Below, in pieces: positions 32,225 through 42,558 of a DNA stretch of 55,745 nucleotides. A model generated the notes under the pieces. The model was not told the DNA's origin. It did not search any database and worked only from the letters and a program-made list of their open reading frames with translations. Source of the stretch: Bacteroidota bacterium. GTDB lineage: Bacteria > Bacteroidota > Bacteroidia > B-17B0 > Aurantibacillaceae. The stretch is from contig JAFDYB010000053.1 in NCBI GenBank assembly GCA_018267655.1, positions 1 through 55,745 of the forward strand, given 5' to 3'. The stretch's first letter is position 1. Each line of letters opens with the position of its first letter. The position numbers and the translations under genes were made by a program.

Positions 32225-34033
32225 CTAATTTGGAATTACAACTTTGTAAGAGAGGTTATCAATAAAATTACTTCCTTTATCTACCATTGCAAAAATTTTA
32301 ACTACAGTATTATCTTTTACTTTTGAAAAAGGAACTTCAATAATATTTACCATTTTTGCCCAACCTTCTTTGTCTTTTTTAAATTGTCCATAGCTAACGG
32401 TTTCCCACATTATTATTTCATTGTCGTCTCCTATTGATATAGCAAGGAGCAAATCTCTAACACTTACATCGCTCGTGGCTTTTGCATCGCACTCGGCAAT
32501 TATGTAAAATGATTGTTTAATTTTTAAATCTTTCACATAAAAACCAAATCCTTTTGAATAAGTATTGCTGTATGTATCTGATTTTCCTACAAACGATGCT
32601 TTTTTGCTTTTATAGCCGCCTTCAAAGATTTGAGCATCGCTTATTGTTTCAAAATCATTAAATTCTGATTTAATAACATGTCCGCTTTTTAAAACCTTAG
32701 CTATTTTATTTTGCTTAACAGATGCTAAATCAGGATTTAGAAATATGTCCCAATATTTTTCTTTATCCATATAAGAGCCATCCATAATTTTAGATGAATA
32801 TTGATACGCCATTATTTGGCTTACATATATAAATGGAATACATGATAATAAAACAATTTTTTGTTTTTTTTGATTTAAGCGGTTAAGCAAAAACACAGAA
32901 AATATAACAAACACAGGCAGTATATCAATTATTGGGCGAATGCTTAAACCCCCGCCATACCACCAACACCACCATGATGATGTAATGTATAAAAAAACAG
33001 CTAAAGTTATTGTAAAAACAAGTTTATTGTACCATATATTTTTTATAGTGAATGCTAAAGCTACTACAGCAAATAAAATTGGAACATAAAAGAACAGTCC
33101 TTTTCTAAAACCAAACAACACTTTCAATAATTCAGGGTTTGAAAAATTAAATGATTCGTTTTTATAAGCATCAATATAAAACACACCTGTTTGAAGGTAA
33201 AATAAATAATATTGAAAAGCTGCTGCTGCTAATACAATGGCTATTAATAAAATTATACCCGGCCAGCGCGTAAGGATAATATTTTTTAAAAACAAAAAAT
33301 AGCTTTTAAAATTTTCGAAAAAAAATGGTGTAAATAATGCCACTACAACATTTACAGGGCGAATTAATACAATGAGCGATATACTCAAGCCTATATAAAT
33401 TAAATTTTTTGTTGCTCCATTTTCAATAAGTTTTACAAACAAGTATAAAAACAAACTTACAGCAAAAAACGAGTAAACATGAGACATTGAAGGTTCTTGA
33501 ATGGTATAATGAAATAAATTAGTTGAAAAGAAAAAAATAAGTGCTACTATAAATGAAATTTTTTCTGAAATTTTAAAGTAGCGCCCCACTTTAGTAAGTA
33601 AATAAACCGATAGCATAAAATAAATAAGCGCAGCAACACTTACCATCATTAAAAAAGTATCGGTATAGCCATTTATGGCTGTGCCTGCTATTGCAGAAAT
33701 AATAACTCCTGTAACAAAAAATGGTAATAAGCAAATGGCAGTTCCGCAGTAGTATTTATTGTACTCTTTACCGTTATCATGTCCGTTTAAATATGGGCGG
33801 TAATATGGCTTTATATCATTTTCCGGTTTATTGTAGTAGGAATATGTAAAATCGTGATAAATAAAAATTGTTGGCAGGTAGGTGTAATACCCTGTTCCAT
33901 CGTACATTATAGATGAGGCTAAACCGTGCTGACGTTCACTTAAAAAGCGTTGCGTAAGCAGTATTGTGAAAAGAGAAAAAAAAAGAAAAATATATTTCTT
34001 TTTCCAAATAAAGTGTTTTACGCCTAAGAACAT
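32225..34033 (-). CDS. Polytopic membrane protein, possible GT-C-type glycosyltransferase
   Basis: A 602-residue protein with about ten to eleven hydrophobic helices (from residue 13 to about 400) and a soluble C-terminal beta-rich domain (about 430-600). The first large loop has 'YDGTGYYTYLPTIFIYHDF', which recalls the acidic loop after helix 1 in lipid-linked-sugar GT-C enzymes. No unambiguous catalytic motif can be named. It is the last gene of a run from PBP1A through both CoA-transferase subunits, 2 bp after scoB. Its function is inferred only by fold-level resemblance. Confidence 0.7.
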   Translation of the reverse strand: MFLGVKHFIWKKKYIFLFFSLFTILLTQRFLSERQHGLASSIMYDGTGYYTYLPTIFIYHDFTYSYYNKPENDIKPYYRPYLNGHDNGKEYNKYYCGTAICLLPFFVTGVIISAIAGTAINGYTDTFLMMVSVAALIYFMLSVYLLTKVGRYFKISEKISFIVALIFFFSTNLFHYTIQEPSMSHVYSFFAVSLFLYLFVKLIENGATKNLIYIGLSISLIVLIRPVNVVVALFTPFFFENFKSYFLFLKNIILTRWPGIILLIAIVLAAAAFQYYLFYLQTGVFYIDAYKNESFNFSNPELLKVLFGFRKGLFFYVPILFAVVALAFTIKNIWYNKLVFTITLAVFLYITSSWWCWWYGGGLSIRPIIDILPVFVIFSVFLLNRLNQKKQKIVLLSCIPFIYVSQIMAYQYSSKIMDGSYMDKEKYWDIFLNPDLASVKQNKIAKVLKSGHVIKSEFNDFETISDAQIFEGGYKSKKASFVGKSDTYSNTYSKGFGFYVKDLKIKQSFYIIAECDAKATSDVSVRDLLLAISIGDDNEIIMWETVSYGQFKKDKEGWAKMVNIIEVPFSKVKDNTVVKIFAMVDKGSNFIDNLSYKVVIPN

Positions 34034-34035
34034 AC

Positions 34036-34692
34036 TTATACAGCAATTACCGGAACATCTCCTTCAATTACCAACTTGCCGGCTGTGGCTTTTTTAACAT
34101 CGTCAATTGTTACACCGGGTGCTATTTCTAATAGTTTAAATCCTCCTTGAGGTAACACATCGTAAACACCAAACTCAGTAACAATTTTTTTTACGCATTT
34201 TACGCCGGTTAGCGGCAATTCACATTTTGAAAGCAATTTGCTTTGTCCGGCTTTGTTTACTTGCTGCATAGCAACAATAATGTTTTGAGCGCTTGCCACT
34301 AAATCCATTGCGCCGCCCATACCTTTTACCATTTTTCCGGGTATTTTCCAATTAGCAATATCACCATTTTCACTTACTTCCATAGCACCAAGTATTGTAA
34401 GGTCAACACGTTGCGCACGAATCATTCCAAAGCTTGTTGCACTATCAAAAATACTGGCGCCTTTTACTAAAGTAATAGTTTGTTTTCCGGCATTAATAAT
34501 ATCGGCATTTTCTTCTCCTTCAAAGGGAAATGGCCCCATGCCTAAAATTCCGTTTTCTGATTGTAAAACGATGTCATAATTTTCTGGAATGTAATTGCTC
34601 ACTAATGTAGGAATTCCAATTCCTAAGTTAACAAACATGCCATCTCTTACTTCTTTTGCTATACGTTTTGCGATTCCGTTTTTATCTAACAT
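34036..34692 (-). CDS. scoB: 3-oxoacid CoA-transferase subunit B
   Basis: A 218-residue subunit carrying the active-site glutamate (Glu 46 in the motif S-E-N-G-I-L-G-M-G). With subunit A it transfers CoA between succinyl-CoA and acetoacetate or a similar 3-oxo acid. 'GMFVNLGIGIPTLV' at the start is the usual family opening. It is separated from scoA by 5 bp. Substrate choice (succinyl-CoA or acetate) cannot be decided from the sequence. Confidence 0.93.
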   Translation of the reverse strand: MLDKNGIAKRIAKEVRDGMFVNLGIGIPTLVSNYIPENYDIVLQSENGILGMGPFPFEGEENADIINAGKQTITLVKGASIFDSATSFGMIRAQRVDLTILGAMEVSENGDIANWKIPGKMVKGMGGAMDLVASAQNIIVAMQQVNKAGQSKLLSKCELPLTGVKCVKKIVTEFGVYDVLPQGGFKLLEIAPGVTIDDVKKATAGKLVIEGDVPVIAV

Positions 34693-34697
34693 AAAAA

Positions 34698-35408
34698 TTA
34701 TTTTTTTCTTACGGTTATTTGTTCAATTCGTTTTTCATATTTCTCTCCTTTAAATATTCTGTTTACGAATATGCCCGGTGTATGAATATGATCAGGATCT
34801 AGCTCTCCAAGTTCAACTATCTCTTCTACTTCGGCAATAGTAATTTTTCCGGCCATTGCCATAGGCTGATTAAAGTTTCTTGCCGTGCGGCGATAAACTA
34901 AGTTACCCGCCGAATCGCCTTTCCAGGCTTTTACTATTGCAAAATCACTTTCAAATGCTTTTTCAATAAGGTAATCTTTTGTTTGTCCGCGCCAAGTTAT
35001 GCTTTTTACTTCTTTGCCTTGTGCTACTTCTGTACCAACACCGGCCGGAGTTGGAAAAAACGGAATGCCATAGCCGGCCATCATGCAGCGTGTTGCTAAA
35101 GTACCTTGTGGCACAAGTTCTACTTCTAATTCTCCACTTAACATTTGGCGTTCAAACTCATCGTTTTCGCCAACATACGATGCAATCATTTTTTTTATTT
35201 GGCGCGATTGTAAAAGTAAGCCAAGTCCAAAGTCATCAACACCGGCATTATTACTTATACAAGTTAAGTTTTTCACACCCATTTTTATTAATTGGGCAAT
35301 ACTGTTTTCGGGTATGCCGCATAAACCAAAGCCTCCAAGCATTATGGTAGATCCGTCTTTTACATCTTTTAAAGCCTCTTCGGCATTTTTTACAACTCTA
35401 TTTATCAT
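34698..35408 (-). CDS. scoA: 3-oxoacid CoA-transferase subunit A
   Basis: A 236-residue partner of the downstream subunit B. Typical stretches are '[19 protein letters not shown]' (CoA-binding loop), '[16 protein letters not shown]' and '[15 protein letters not shown]'. The pair opens ketone bodies or makes acyl-CoAs for central metabolism in the cytoplasm. It lies 5 bp behind the PBP1A gene on the same strand, an odd neighbour that suggests a chance operon. Confidence 0.93.
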   Translation of the reverse strand: MINRVVKNAEEALKDVKDGSTIMLGGFGLCGIPENSIAQLIKMGVKNLTCISNNAGVDDFGLGLLLQSRQIKKMIASYVGENDEFERQMLSGELEVELVPQGTLATRCMMAGYGIPFFPTPAGVGTEVAQGKEVKSITWRGQTKDYLIEKAFESDFAIVKAWKGDSAGNLVYRRTARNFNQPMAMAGKITIAEVEEIVELGELDPDHIHTPGIFVNRIFKGEKYEKRIEQITVRKK

Positions 35409-35413
35409 ATTTT

Positions 35414-37663
35414 TTAAAATTCACTAAAGTCAATGTTATTATTATCTGATTCTGAACCATCGTATTTACTGCAATCCATTTCTAAATTAGGGTCTAAATT
35501 TTTTGGGCGTGAAAATTCTGCTTTACTCACTTTTATTTTTGGGTCAGAGTATAATTTGCTAAAAAACTTACCCCAAATTGGTAGGGCCATTGTGGCGCCT
35601 TGTCCTTCGGCCATTGAGTTAAAGTGTATGCTGCGATCTTCACCACCAACCCAAGCTCCGGCAACCAACTCAGGGGTTATTCCCATAAACCAACCATCGG
35701 CATTTTTTTGAGTAGTTCCGGTTTTACCTGCAATTTGATTCATTAATTTATATTTTGAACGCAATCTACTTCCTGTTCCTCCATCTACCACACCACGCAT
35801 TAATTGTATAATTGCATAGGCTTTTTCTTCACTAAACACCTCATCACTTTTTGGGATAAATTCTTCTAACACCTTTCCATTTTTATCTTCAATGCGTGTG
35901 ATAAACGTGGGCTGTATATACGTGCCCTTGTTTGCAAAAGTAGCATTTGCCGCAACCATTTCAAACACGTTAATATCGGCGGTACCAAGGCAGATAGATG
36001 GTACTTCGGGAATGTCGCTGGTAATCCCCAAACGTTTTGCAAGCTGCACTACTGCATGTGGCCCATATTGTTTCATTACCCAAGCAGTAATGTAGTTTAC
36101 CGAGTTGGCCAATGCCCATTTTAGTGTTTTCATTTTGCCTATATTTTTGTCATTAGGGCCTTCTGAATTTTCGGGGCACCAATCTTTTCCATCGGGCAAG
36201 GCTATGCAGGTTTTTACGTTTGCCACTAAATGGCAGGGCGATAAACCATTGTCAATTGCTAAGGCATACACAAAAGGTTTGAATGTTGAGCCTACCTGCC
36301 TGCGACTAACTTTTACATGGTCGTATTTAAAGTGCTTGTGATTAATGCCTCCAACCCAAGCTTTAACATAGCCCGTTTGAGGCTCCATAGCCATAAAGCC
36401 TGTTTGTAAAAAGCCCTTGTAATATTTAATACTGTCAATGGGTGTCATCACTGTATCTATATCACCTCGCAAACTATAAACCTTCATTTCAGATGGCTTA
36501 TTAAAAGCTTCAAGTATTTTCTCTTCTGATATGCCTTGTTTGTGCAATTGACGGTAACGGTCGCTTCGTTTAATAGAAGAGTTCATAATATTGTCTATCT
36601 CTGCTTTTGAAACATTCCAAGCAAAGGGGCGATTTTTTTTGTTTTTTAGATCTTTATCAAATACTCGTTGTAAATCAATCATGTGCTCATATACCGCTTC
36701 TTCGGCATAGCGTTGCATGCGCGAGTCAACCGTAGTATAAATTCTTAAGCCATCTTTATAAATGTTGTATGGTTCGTTAGTTTCGGGATTGATGTGTTTT
36801 TCACACCATTCTTTCATAAAATTGTCGCGCACATATTCACGAAAGTAAGGTGCCAAGCCATCGTTATGATCTTCGGGGTGAAATGATAAACCCAGCGGAA
36901 GTTTTTTTAAACTGTCGAATTTTTCTTTTGAAAGAAAGCCATATTTAACCATTTGCGATAGTACAACATTGCGGCGATGCATTGTTGTATCTTTTCGTTT
37001 TGGATTAACCGGATTAAAAAGTGCCGGGTTTTTTGCCATACCAATTAACATGGCCGCTTGCTCAATTTTTAAACTGTCTTGTGTGCGGTTAAAATAAATT
37101 TGTGCGGCAGATTTAATGCCAACAGCAAGGTTTAAAAAATCAAATTTATTAAGGTATAGCGCTAGTATTTCGTCTTTTGTATAAAGTTTTTCGAGTTGAG
37201 TAGCGATAATCCATTCTTTTATTTTTCTAATAACTAGTTCAAATTTATTTAGTTTTTCGCGGGGAAACATCATTTTAGCCAATTGCTGCGTTATGGTGCT
37301 GCCGCCGCCCTTACTGCCGCCGCCAAATATACCAAACACACTTCTTCCTAATGCTTTTATATCCACACCGCTGTGCTCATAAAATCTTGAATCTTCGGTT
37401 GCAATTAATGCATCGACCAGATCTTTATCTAATTGACTGAAATGAACATTAACACGGTTTTCACTGTAATATTTTCCCAATATTTTCATGTCGCCACTAA
37501 AAACAATAGTGGCTAAATTATTTTTTGGGTTTAATAGTTCATCTACTTTTGGCAGTTTTCCAAACGTACCAAAATCAACTAATAATACTAATAAAATTAG
37601 GCTAAATATAGGTGTAAGTGCTAAAATCCAAACCCACTTTATATATTTTTTTACATTTTCCAA
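35414..37663 (-). CDS. Class A penicillin-binding protein (PBP1A-like)
   Basis: A 749-residue bifunctional peptidoglycan synthase. One N-terminal helix (about 10-30) anchors it in the inner membrane. The GT51 glycosyltransferase domain has the catalytic Glu 90 in '[14 protein letters not shown]' and '[11 protein letters not shown]'. The transpeptidase has S-T-F-K (Ser 459, Lys 462), the S-x-N motif as 'SVNYI' and 'KTGTT'. The C-terminus is acidic. All catalytic motifs are present. A TATATTTG element on the minus strand about 68 bp upstream (37731-37738), within a dispersed repeat, could be part of its promoter. Confidence 0.94.
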   Translation of the reverse strand: MENVKKYIKWVWILALTPIFSLILLVLLVDFGTFGKLPKVDELLNPKNNLATIVFSGDMKILGKYYSENRVNVHFSQLDKDLVDALIATEDSRFYEHSGVDIKALGRSVFGIFGGGSKGGGSTITQQLAKMMFPREKLNKFELVIRKIKEWIIATQLEKLYTKDEILALYLNKFDFLNLAVGIKSAAQIYFNRTQDSLKIEQAAMLIGMAKNPALFNPVNPKRKDTTMHRRNVVLSQMVKYGFLSKEKFDSLKKLPLGLSFHPEDHNDGLAPYFREYVRDNFMKEWCEKHINPETNEPYNIYKDGLRIYTTVDSRMQRYAEEAVYEHMIDLQRVFDKDLKNKKNRPFAWNVSKAEIDNIMNSSIKRSDRYRQLHKQGISEEKILEAFNKPSEMKVYSLRGDIDTVMTPIDSIKYYKGFLQTGFMAMEPQTGYVKAWVGGINHKHFKYDHVKVSRRQVGSTFKPFVYALAIDNGLSPCHLVANVKTCIALPDGKDWCPENSEGPNDKNIGKMKTLKWALANSVNYITAWVMKQYGPHAVVQLAKRLGITSDIPEVPSICLGTADINVFEMVAANATFANKGTYIQPTFITRIEDKNGKVLEEFIPKSDEVFSEEKAYAIIQLMRGVVDGGTGSRLRSKYKLMNQIAGKTGTTQKNADGWFMGITPELVAGAWVGGEDRSIHFNSMAEGQGATMALPIWGKFFSKLYSDPKIKVSKAEFSRPKNLDPNLEMDCSKYDGSESDNNNIDFSEF

Positions 37664-37722
37664 ATTAGGGATAAAAGTAATAAAAAATGCCGCTTAATGT
37701 TAATATATTTTTGACTGTCAAG

Positions 37723-37771
37723 GCCAAATGCAAATATATTATAGCCTTGTCTATCTGTTCTTTTTCATTTA
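37723..37771. repeat. 49-bp dispersed repeat, copy B
   Basis: It aligns without gaps to 22262-22310 (41 of 49 identical). It lies between kbl and the PBP1A gene. On the minus strand it contains TATATTTG (37731-37738), so it may supply a promoter to the PBP gene. Its right end overlaps a small hairpin (tttttcat ... atgaaaaa). Confidence 0.6.
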
Positions 37772-37807
37772 GATGATGAAAAATGTGTTTACACTTACTA
37801 CACTAAA

Positions 37808-38995
37808 TTATTTCAATACATTTAATTCTTTTCCAATTTTTGTAAAGGCGGCAATTGCTTTATCTAAATGCTCTTTTGAGTGTGCTGCGCTTAATTGAAC
37901 TCTAATGCGTGCTTTTTCTTTTGGCACAACGGGATAAAAGAATCCTATTACATATATTCCTTCTTGCAATAATTTATCGGCAAATGTTTGCGATAGCTTA
38001 GCGTCGTAGAGCATTACAGGTACAATGGCACTTTGTCCATCTTTAATTTCGAAGCCTGCTTGTTTAATGCCACTTTTAAAATAATTAACATTCCACTCTA
38101 ATTTATCGCGAAGCTCTGTAGTTTCACTTAATAAATTTAACACTGCTAAGCTTGCTCCAACAATGCTTGGTGCTAAACTATTACTAAACAAATATGGGCG
38201 TGAGCGCTGACGCAATAATTCAATTATTTCTTTTCGGCCGGTTGTAAAACCTCCCATAGCACCGCCTAAGGCTTTACCTAATGTGCCTGTAATAATATCA
38301 ACCCTACCCATAACATTGTTTGCTTCAATAGTTCCACGGCCTGTTTTGCCAATAAAACCGGTTGCGTGGCACTCATCAACCATCACTAAAGCGTTATATT
38401 TTTCTGCTAAGTCGCAAATTTTATTAAGTGGTGCCACAAAGCCGTCCATGCTAAATACACCATCGGTAACTATTATTCGGTTGCGTTGGGCTTGCGATTT
38501 TTTTAATTGTTCTTCTAAATCTACCATATCGCAATTTTTATAGCGATAGCGCTGTGCTTTGCTTAAGCGTACTCCGTCAATTATACTTGCGTGGTTTAAC
38601 TCATCGCTAATGATAGCATCGTTTTCATCAAACAATGGCTCAAAAACTCCGCCGTTAGCATCAAATGCTGCGGCGTACAATATAGTATCTTCGGTGCCTA
38701 AAAATTGTGCTATTTTTTGTTCTAATTGTTTATGAATATCTTGAGTGCCGCAAATAAAACGAACGCTACTCATACCAAAGCCGTGTGTATCAAGTGCTTG
38801 TTTAGCGCCTTCAATAACTTTTGGGTGTGATGATAAGCCTAAATAATTATTAGCACAAAAAATTATAACATCTTTCCCATTTACTTTTACTACAGCATCC
38901 ATGGGTGTTGTAATAATTCGCTCGCGCTTAAATAACCCGTTTTGCTCAATTTCGTTAAGGGTGCTTTGTAATTGATTTTTTAATTCTCCGTACAT
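37808..38995 (-). CDS. kbl: Glycine C-acetyltransferase (2-amino-3-ketobutyrate CoA ligase)
   Basis: A 395-residue PLP enzyme of the alpha-oxoamine synthase family. It joins glycine and acetyl-CoA to 2-amino-3-ketobutyrate, or acts in reverse in threonine breakdown. The PLP lysine is Lys 241 in 'TGTLGKALGGAMGG'; 'DECHATGFIGKTGRG' and 'SDELNHASIIDG' are family motifs. Length equals the E. coli enzyme within a few residues. A related serine palmitoyltransferase-like role is less likely given the close Kbl motifs. It is 5 bp downstream of purC. Confidence 0.93.
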   Translation of the reverse strand: MYGELKNQLQSTLNEIEQNGLFKRERIITTPMDAVVKVNGKDVIIFCANNYLGLSSHPKVIEGAKQALDTHGFGMSSVRFICGTQDIHKQLEQKIAQFLGTEDTILYAAAFDANGGVFEPLFDENDAIISDELNHASIIDGVRLSKAQRYRYKNCDMVDLEEQLKKSQAQRNRIIVTDGVFSMDGFVAPLNKICDLAEKYNALVMVDECHATGFIGKTGRGTIEANNVMGRVDIITGTLGKALGGAMGGFTTGRKEIIELLRQRSRPYLFSNSLAPSIVGASLAVLNLLSETTELRDKLEWNVNYFKSGIKQAGFEIKDGQSAIVPVMLYDAKLSQTFADKLLQEGIYVIGFFYPVVPKEKARIRVQLSAAHSKEHLDKAIAAFTKIGKELNVLK

Positions 38996-39000
38996 AATTT

Positions 39001-39978
39001 TTATTGTTTAATACTTAATAATTTTTCTAATTCTTGCGCAACGGCGTTTTTGATATCATTACTTATATTTTGGTAAGAATTTTTTACAAATAATTTGCCG
39101 GTAACTTTTTCAAAAAGTTCGATGTAACGATTACTTATTTCGGTTATCCACTCGTTGCTCATTGCAGGCACTTGCTGTCCCTCTTTGCCTTGAAAGCCAT
39201 TGTTTATAAGCCACTGCCTAACAAATTCTTTACTAAGTTGTTTTTGCGGTAATTTTTGTTGTTGAAGTTCTTGGTAAGTGTTGGCGTAAAAATAACGACT
39301 GCTATCAGGTGTATGAATTTCATCCATCAATGTAATTTCGCCATTGTAGGTTCCAAATTCGTATTTTGTGTCAACTAAAATTAGCCCGTGTTTTAAAGCT
39401 ATCTCACTTCCTCGTTTATATAATGCGAACGTGTATTGTTCAAGTTGAGTATATTCTTTTTCTGAAACAATGCCTTGTTTTATGATTTCTTCTCTGCTTA
39501 TATCTTCATCATGACCCTCAGATGCTTTAGTAGTTGGGGTGATTATAGGCGTGGGTAATTTATCGTTTTCGATTAAGCCTTCGGGTAAAGTAACTCCACA
39601 GAGTGTTCTTAATCCGCTATTGTATGTACGAGCAGCGTGTCCCGCAAGGTACCCCCTTACCACCATTTCAACTTTAAAAGGTTTACATTGTTTGCCAATG
39701 CTTACATTTGGGTGTGGCGAAGCAATGAGCCAGTTTGGAATAATATCGCGTGTTGCATTTAAAAACTCGGCAGCAATTAAATTAAGTACCTGCCCCTTAT
39801 ATGGGATTGCCTTAGGCAAAACCACATCAAATGCGCTAATGCGATCAGAAGCTATCATTACCAATAAGTTATCTGAAATGGTGTAAACATCTCTTACTTT
39901 ACCTTTATAGAGGTTAGTTTGGTTTTTGAACTGAAAGTCGGTTTTATCTAAAGCCATATTAAACGTGCTAAATTGCAA
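39001..39978 (-). CDS. purC: Phosphoribosylaminoimidazole-succinocarboxamide synthase
   Basis: An enzyme of about 318 residues that joins CAIR and aspartate using ATP in purine synthesis. It has '[12 protein letters not shown]' (ATP-binding Gly-rich loop), '[13 protein letters not shown]', '[14 protein letters not shown]' and 'LVDTKYEFG'. The first ATG (39978) adds seven residues; the second (39957, [10 protein letters not shown]) fits the family start better. It is the long form found in this phylum and yeast rather than the short E. coli form. It is in a tight chain with the 63-residue ORF upstream and kbl downstream. Confidence 0.94.
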   Translation of the reverse strand: MQFSTFNMALDKTDFQFKNQTNLYKGKVRDVYTISDNLLVMIASDRISAFDVVLPKAIPYKGQVLNLIAAEFLNATRDIIPNWLIASPHPNVSIGKQCKPFKVEMVVRGYLAGHAARTYNSGLRTLCGVTLPEGLIENDKLPTPIITPTTKASEGHDEDISREEIIKQGIVSEKEYTQLEQYTFALYKRGSEIALKHGLILVDTKYEFGTYNGEITLMDEIHTPDSSRYFYANTYQELQQQKLPQKQLSKEFVRQWLINNGFQGKEGQQVPAMSNEWITEISNRYIELFEKVTGKLFVKNSYQNISNDIKNAVAQELEKLLSIKQ

Positions 39979-39993
39979 ATAAAATTGCTATCA

Positions 39994-40185
39994 TTAAACA
40001 AATAAAATAGAAAAAAGAAAAAAATTAGTTAAGAAAGGGGCAGCTATTTTTATAATTTCTAAAAACTTTTGCTTGGTTGTGTTTGCGCCATGGTATTCTA
40101 AGACTATGTGAAAATATTGTTCAAATCTATACAGCTGACCAGGAGAATAATTGGAGTGGTAGTCGGCTAATACGAAAGCTTTCAC
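39994..40185 (-). CDS. Small hypothetical protein with C-terminal membrane segment
   Basis: A 63-residue frame starting 3 bp after the tandem-AAA gene and ending 15 bp before purC. The first ~40 residues are mixed polar and aromatic ('YRFEQYFHIVLEYHGANT'). The last ~18 are hydrophobic ('APFLTNFFLFSILFV'), which would make it a tail-anchored peptide. I do not recognise it. The tight spacing on both sides supports a gene, but chance cannot be excluded. Confidence 0.4.
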   Translation of the reverse strand: MKAFVLADYHSNYSPGQLYRFEQYFHIVLEYHGANTTKQKFLEIIKIAAPFLTNFFLFSILFV

Positions 40186-40188
40186 GTT

Positions 40189-42558
40189 TTATTGATCGTT
40201 GAATTTAAAGCCTAATGAAGTTTTTGAAGGCTTATCGTCACTGTACTTTAAATGCGCAACATCTTCAATCAATATTGTGTTTAAATCAAATTGGTTCCTT
40301 TCTTCAACGGGAATTGAAGCTACACGAAGATTTTGTTTAAAAATTATATCATCAACCATTTTACGAGCAAAGCGCGCATTGCCAAAAAAAGCATCGCGAT
40401 GGTTGTAAATATCATTTAAATATTTTTTCAAATATTCTGCGGCACCCAATTCTACCTTTAGTTTTTCTTTTCCTAAAAATAATTCTACTATATCCCAAAG
40501 TTGCTCTGAAGTATAGCCTTCAAACAAAAATATTTTATCAAAGCGTGATTTTAAACCCGGATTACTTTCAATAAATTCTTTCATGTTTTGAGTGTATCCC
40601 GCAGCAATGATCCCAAACTTCCCTCTAAAGTCCTCCATTCTTTTTAAAATAATTTGAATTGCTTCTGAGCCAAAATTGTTGCCATCTGATGTTAACCCAT
40701 AGGCCTCATCTATAAATAAAACTCCGCCCATGGCTTCGTCAATTTTTTGCGATGTTTTTATTGCTGTTTGTCCAATATAGCCTGCCACTAAATCCTCTCT
40801 ATCAACTTCAATTAATTGTCCTTTTTCAACTATGCCAAGTGCCTTATATATTTTAGCTATTATCCTTGCAACCGTTGTTTTTCCTGTACCTGCGTTTCCG
40901 GTAAATATTGCATGTAATGAAATTTTATTTAATGCGTCTTTTCCGGTATCATTGTAAAAACGAATAAGTTTAACCAAGTCATTAATATTTTTTTTAACTG
41001 TTTCAATTCCTATTAAAGCATTTAGTTCATTGAGTGCTTCTGCTAAATCTTTTTCATTAATCAATAATGTAAGTTTCTTTTTTTGCTCAATGTCAAATAC
41101 TTTTTGTAAATCACTAAGTGTTATCTGCGATAGCTCTTCATTTGACAATTCGTTAACGTTAGGGTTAGACATTAGTCGTAAAGCCATTTCATGCTTGGCA
41201 TTTTCAATAATTCCATAAACAAAACGTGCGTTTCCAAAATCTTTTGAACGGGTACGATATAAATTAGTGAATTGTTCTAATAAAAAGTTTTGCGAATCGG
41301 TTGTAAAGTTTATCTTATTATGTGTAGCTGCAAAATTTGCAATTTTTAAAAGCTCCTCAGGCAAGTAATCTTCAAAATAAAAGCTTTGAGTAAAGCGTGA
41401 TTTCAATCCTGGGTTACTATCAATAAAAGTTGTCATTTCTTTAGGATATCCCGCTACGATGATAGCTACATCATTTGTTCCCTCGCTCATTTCTTTTAAT
41501 AAAATTTCAATTACTTCTTTACCAAAGTCTCTGCTATCATCGCCACTTCTGGCAAGTGAGTATGCTTCGTCAATAAATAAAATACCTCCTTTAGCTTGCT
41601 CAATTATTTTTTTTGTTTTTGGTGCAGTTTGTCCTATGTATTCTCCTACTAGCGAAGCCCTATCGGCTTCAATAACAGTATTGTTTTTTATAAGCCCCAT
41701 TTTATAATAAATTTTTGACAACAATTTTACAATTGTTGTTTTTCCTGTACCGGGGTTGCCTGTAAATATTGAGTGTAGAGTTATTTTATTAGAATCATCG
41801 AAGCCTTTTTCTTTTCTTAATTTTACAAAATTTAAATAAGAAATATTTTCGCGAATAGATTTTTTTACGCTTTCAAGACCAATTAAATTTTCTAATTCAA
41901 GTAGCAATTCCTCTAGATTTTTTTCAGAGGTGCTCGCTTCATTGTTATTTGGTTTTTCACTGATTTGAGTATTCGTAAAAATTTGTTCGGCAGTACTGAG
42001 CAGAGGAGTTTCTCCTTTAACATCTTCCTCTCCGCATTCAAATGAAGCTGCTGCAATGCGTACATCGTTAAATACTATTTCTAAAAAGTACTTGTCGTCA
42101 ACCCAAACACCCGGTTCTTGGCTACCCCAGCCACGTTCAAATGTATAAAGTAACTGCGCTTTATTTTGTTCTACATATCCATCTTGCATAATACTAGCTT
42201 TTTGAATACCGGCATCATCATAAAAATTCAACTGAAATTCGTAGTAGTAACTATTATTAGAAAGGTTTTCAAAAATTATTTCTGTCCATACATATTGCGT
42301 GTTTTTTTTGCTAAAAACAGATAAATACACTCTGTCGTTTTCATTTACGCCATTATAAGTACCGGTGTAAAATTTAACCGAATTAATTTTTAAGTATGGA
42401 TTTACTTGATTAGTAACCAGGCCAACTTTATTAATATAAAATTTTTTATCGCAAATTTTAACACCTTCGGCATAAACCTCCCACAAATAGCTACCTTGTT
42501 TCCAGAAACTACCTTTTGCACTAGGTAATGTGCTACTTGGCGGCCAAATATTTCCCAA
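40189..42558 (-). CDS. Tandem CbxX/CfqX-type AAA ATPase with N-terminal beta-sandwich
   Basis: A 789-residue protein with three parts: an N-terminal beta-rich domain (about 13-176, 'SFWKQGSYLWEVYAEGVKI' to 'FNDVRIAAASFEC'), an acidic linker (177-215), and two AAA modules. Module 1 has Walker A G-N-P-G-T-G-K-T (267-274) and Walker B 'LFIDEAY' (327-333). Module 2 has Walker A G-N-A-G-T-G-K-T (554-561) and Walker B (614-620). Both have 'NPGLKSRF' arginine-finger stretches. The family forms hexameric remodelling machines (CbbX activates Rubisco; relatives serve type VII secretion). The client here is unknown. The first usable start is a TTG at 42558, inside the 3' end of the broken propeller gene, so the true N-terminus may be missing. 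Confidence 0.85.
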   Translation of the reverse strand: MGNIWPPSSTLPSAKGSFWKQGSYLWEVYAEGVKICDKKFYINKVGLVTNQVNPYLKINSVKFYTGTYNGVNENDRVYLSVFSKKNTQYVWTEIIFENLSNNSYYYEFQLNFYDDAGIQKASIMQDGYVEQNKAQLLYTFERGWGSQEPGVWVDDKYFLEIVFNDVRIAAASFECGEEDVKGETPLLSTAEQIFTNTQISEKPNNNEASTSEKNLEELLLELENLIGLESVKKSIRENISYLNFVKLRKEKGFDDSNKITLHSIFTGNPGTGKTTIVKLLSKIYYKMGLIKNNTVIEADRASLVGEYIGQTAPKTKKIIEQAKGGILFIDEAYSLARSGDDSRDFGKEVIEILLKEMSEGTNDVAIIVAGYPKEMTTFIDSNPGLKSRFTQSFYFEDYLPEELLKIANFAATHNKINFTTDSQNFLLEQFTNLYRTRSKDFGNARFVYGIIENAKHEMALRLMSNPNVNELSNEELSQITLSDLQKVFDIEQKKKLTLLINEKDLAEALNELNALIGIETVKKNINDLVKLIRFYNDTGKDALNKISLHAIFTGNAGTGKTTVARIIAKIYKALGIVEKGQLIEVDREDLVAGYIGQTAIKTSQKIDEAMGGVLFIDEAYGLTSDGNNFGSEAIQIILKRMEDFRGKFGIIAAGYTQNMKEFIESNPGLKSRFDKIFLFEGYTSEQLWDIVELFLGKEKLKVELGAAEYLKKYLNDIYNHRDAFFGNARFARKMVDDIIFKQNLRVASIPVEERNQFDLNTILIEDVAHLKYSDDKPSKTSLGFKFNDQ

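Noticed and set aside
34979..35427. Rightward open frames opposite scoA
   Set aside because: Both are antisense to a complete, well-conserved CoA-transferase subunit and have no recognisable features.
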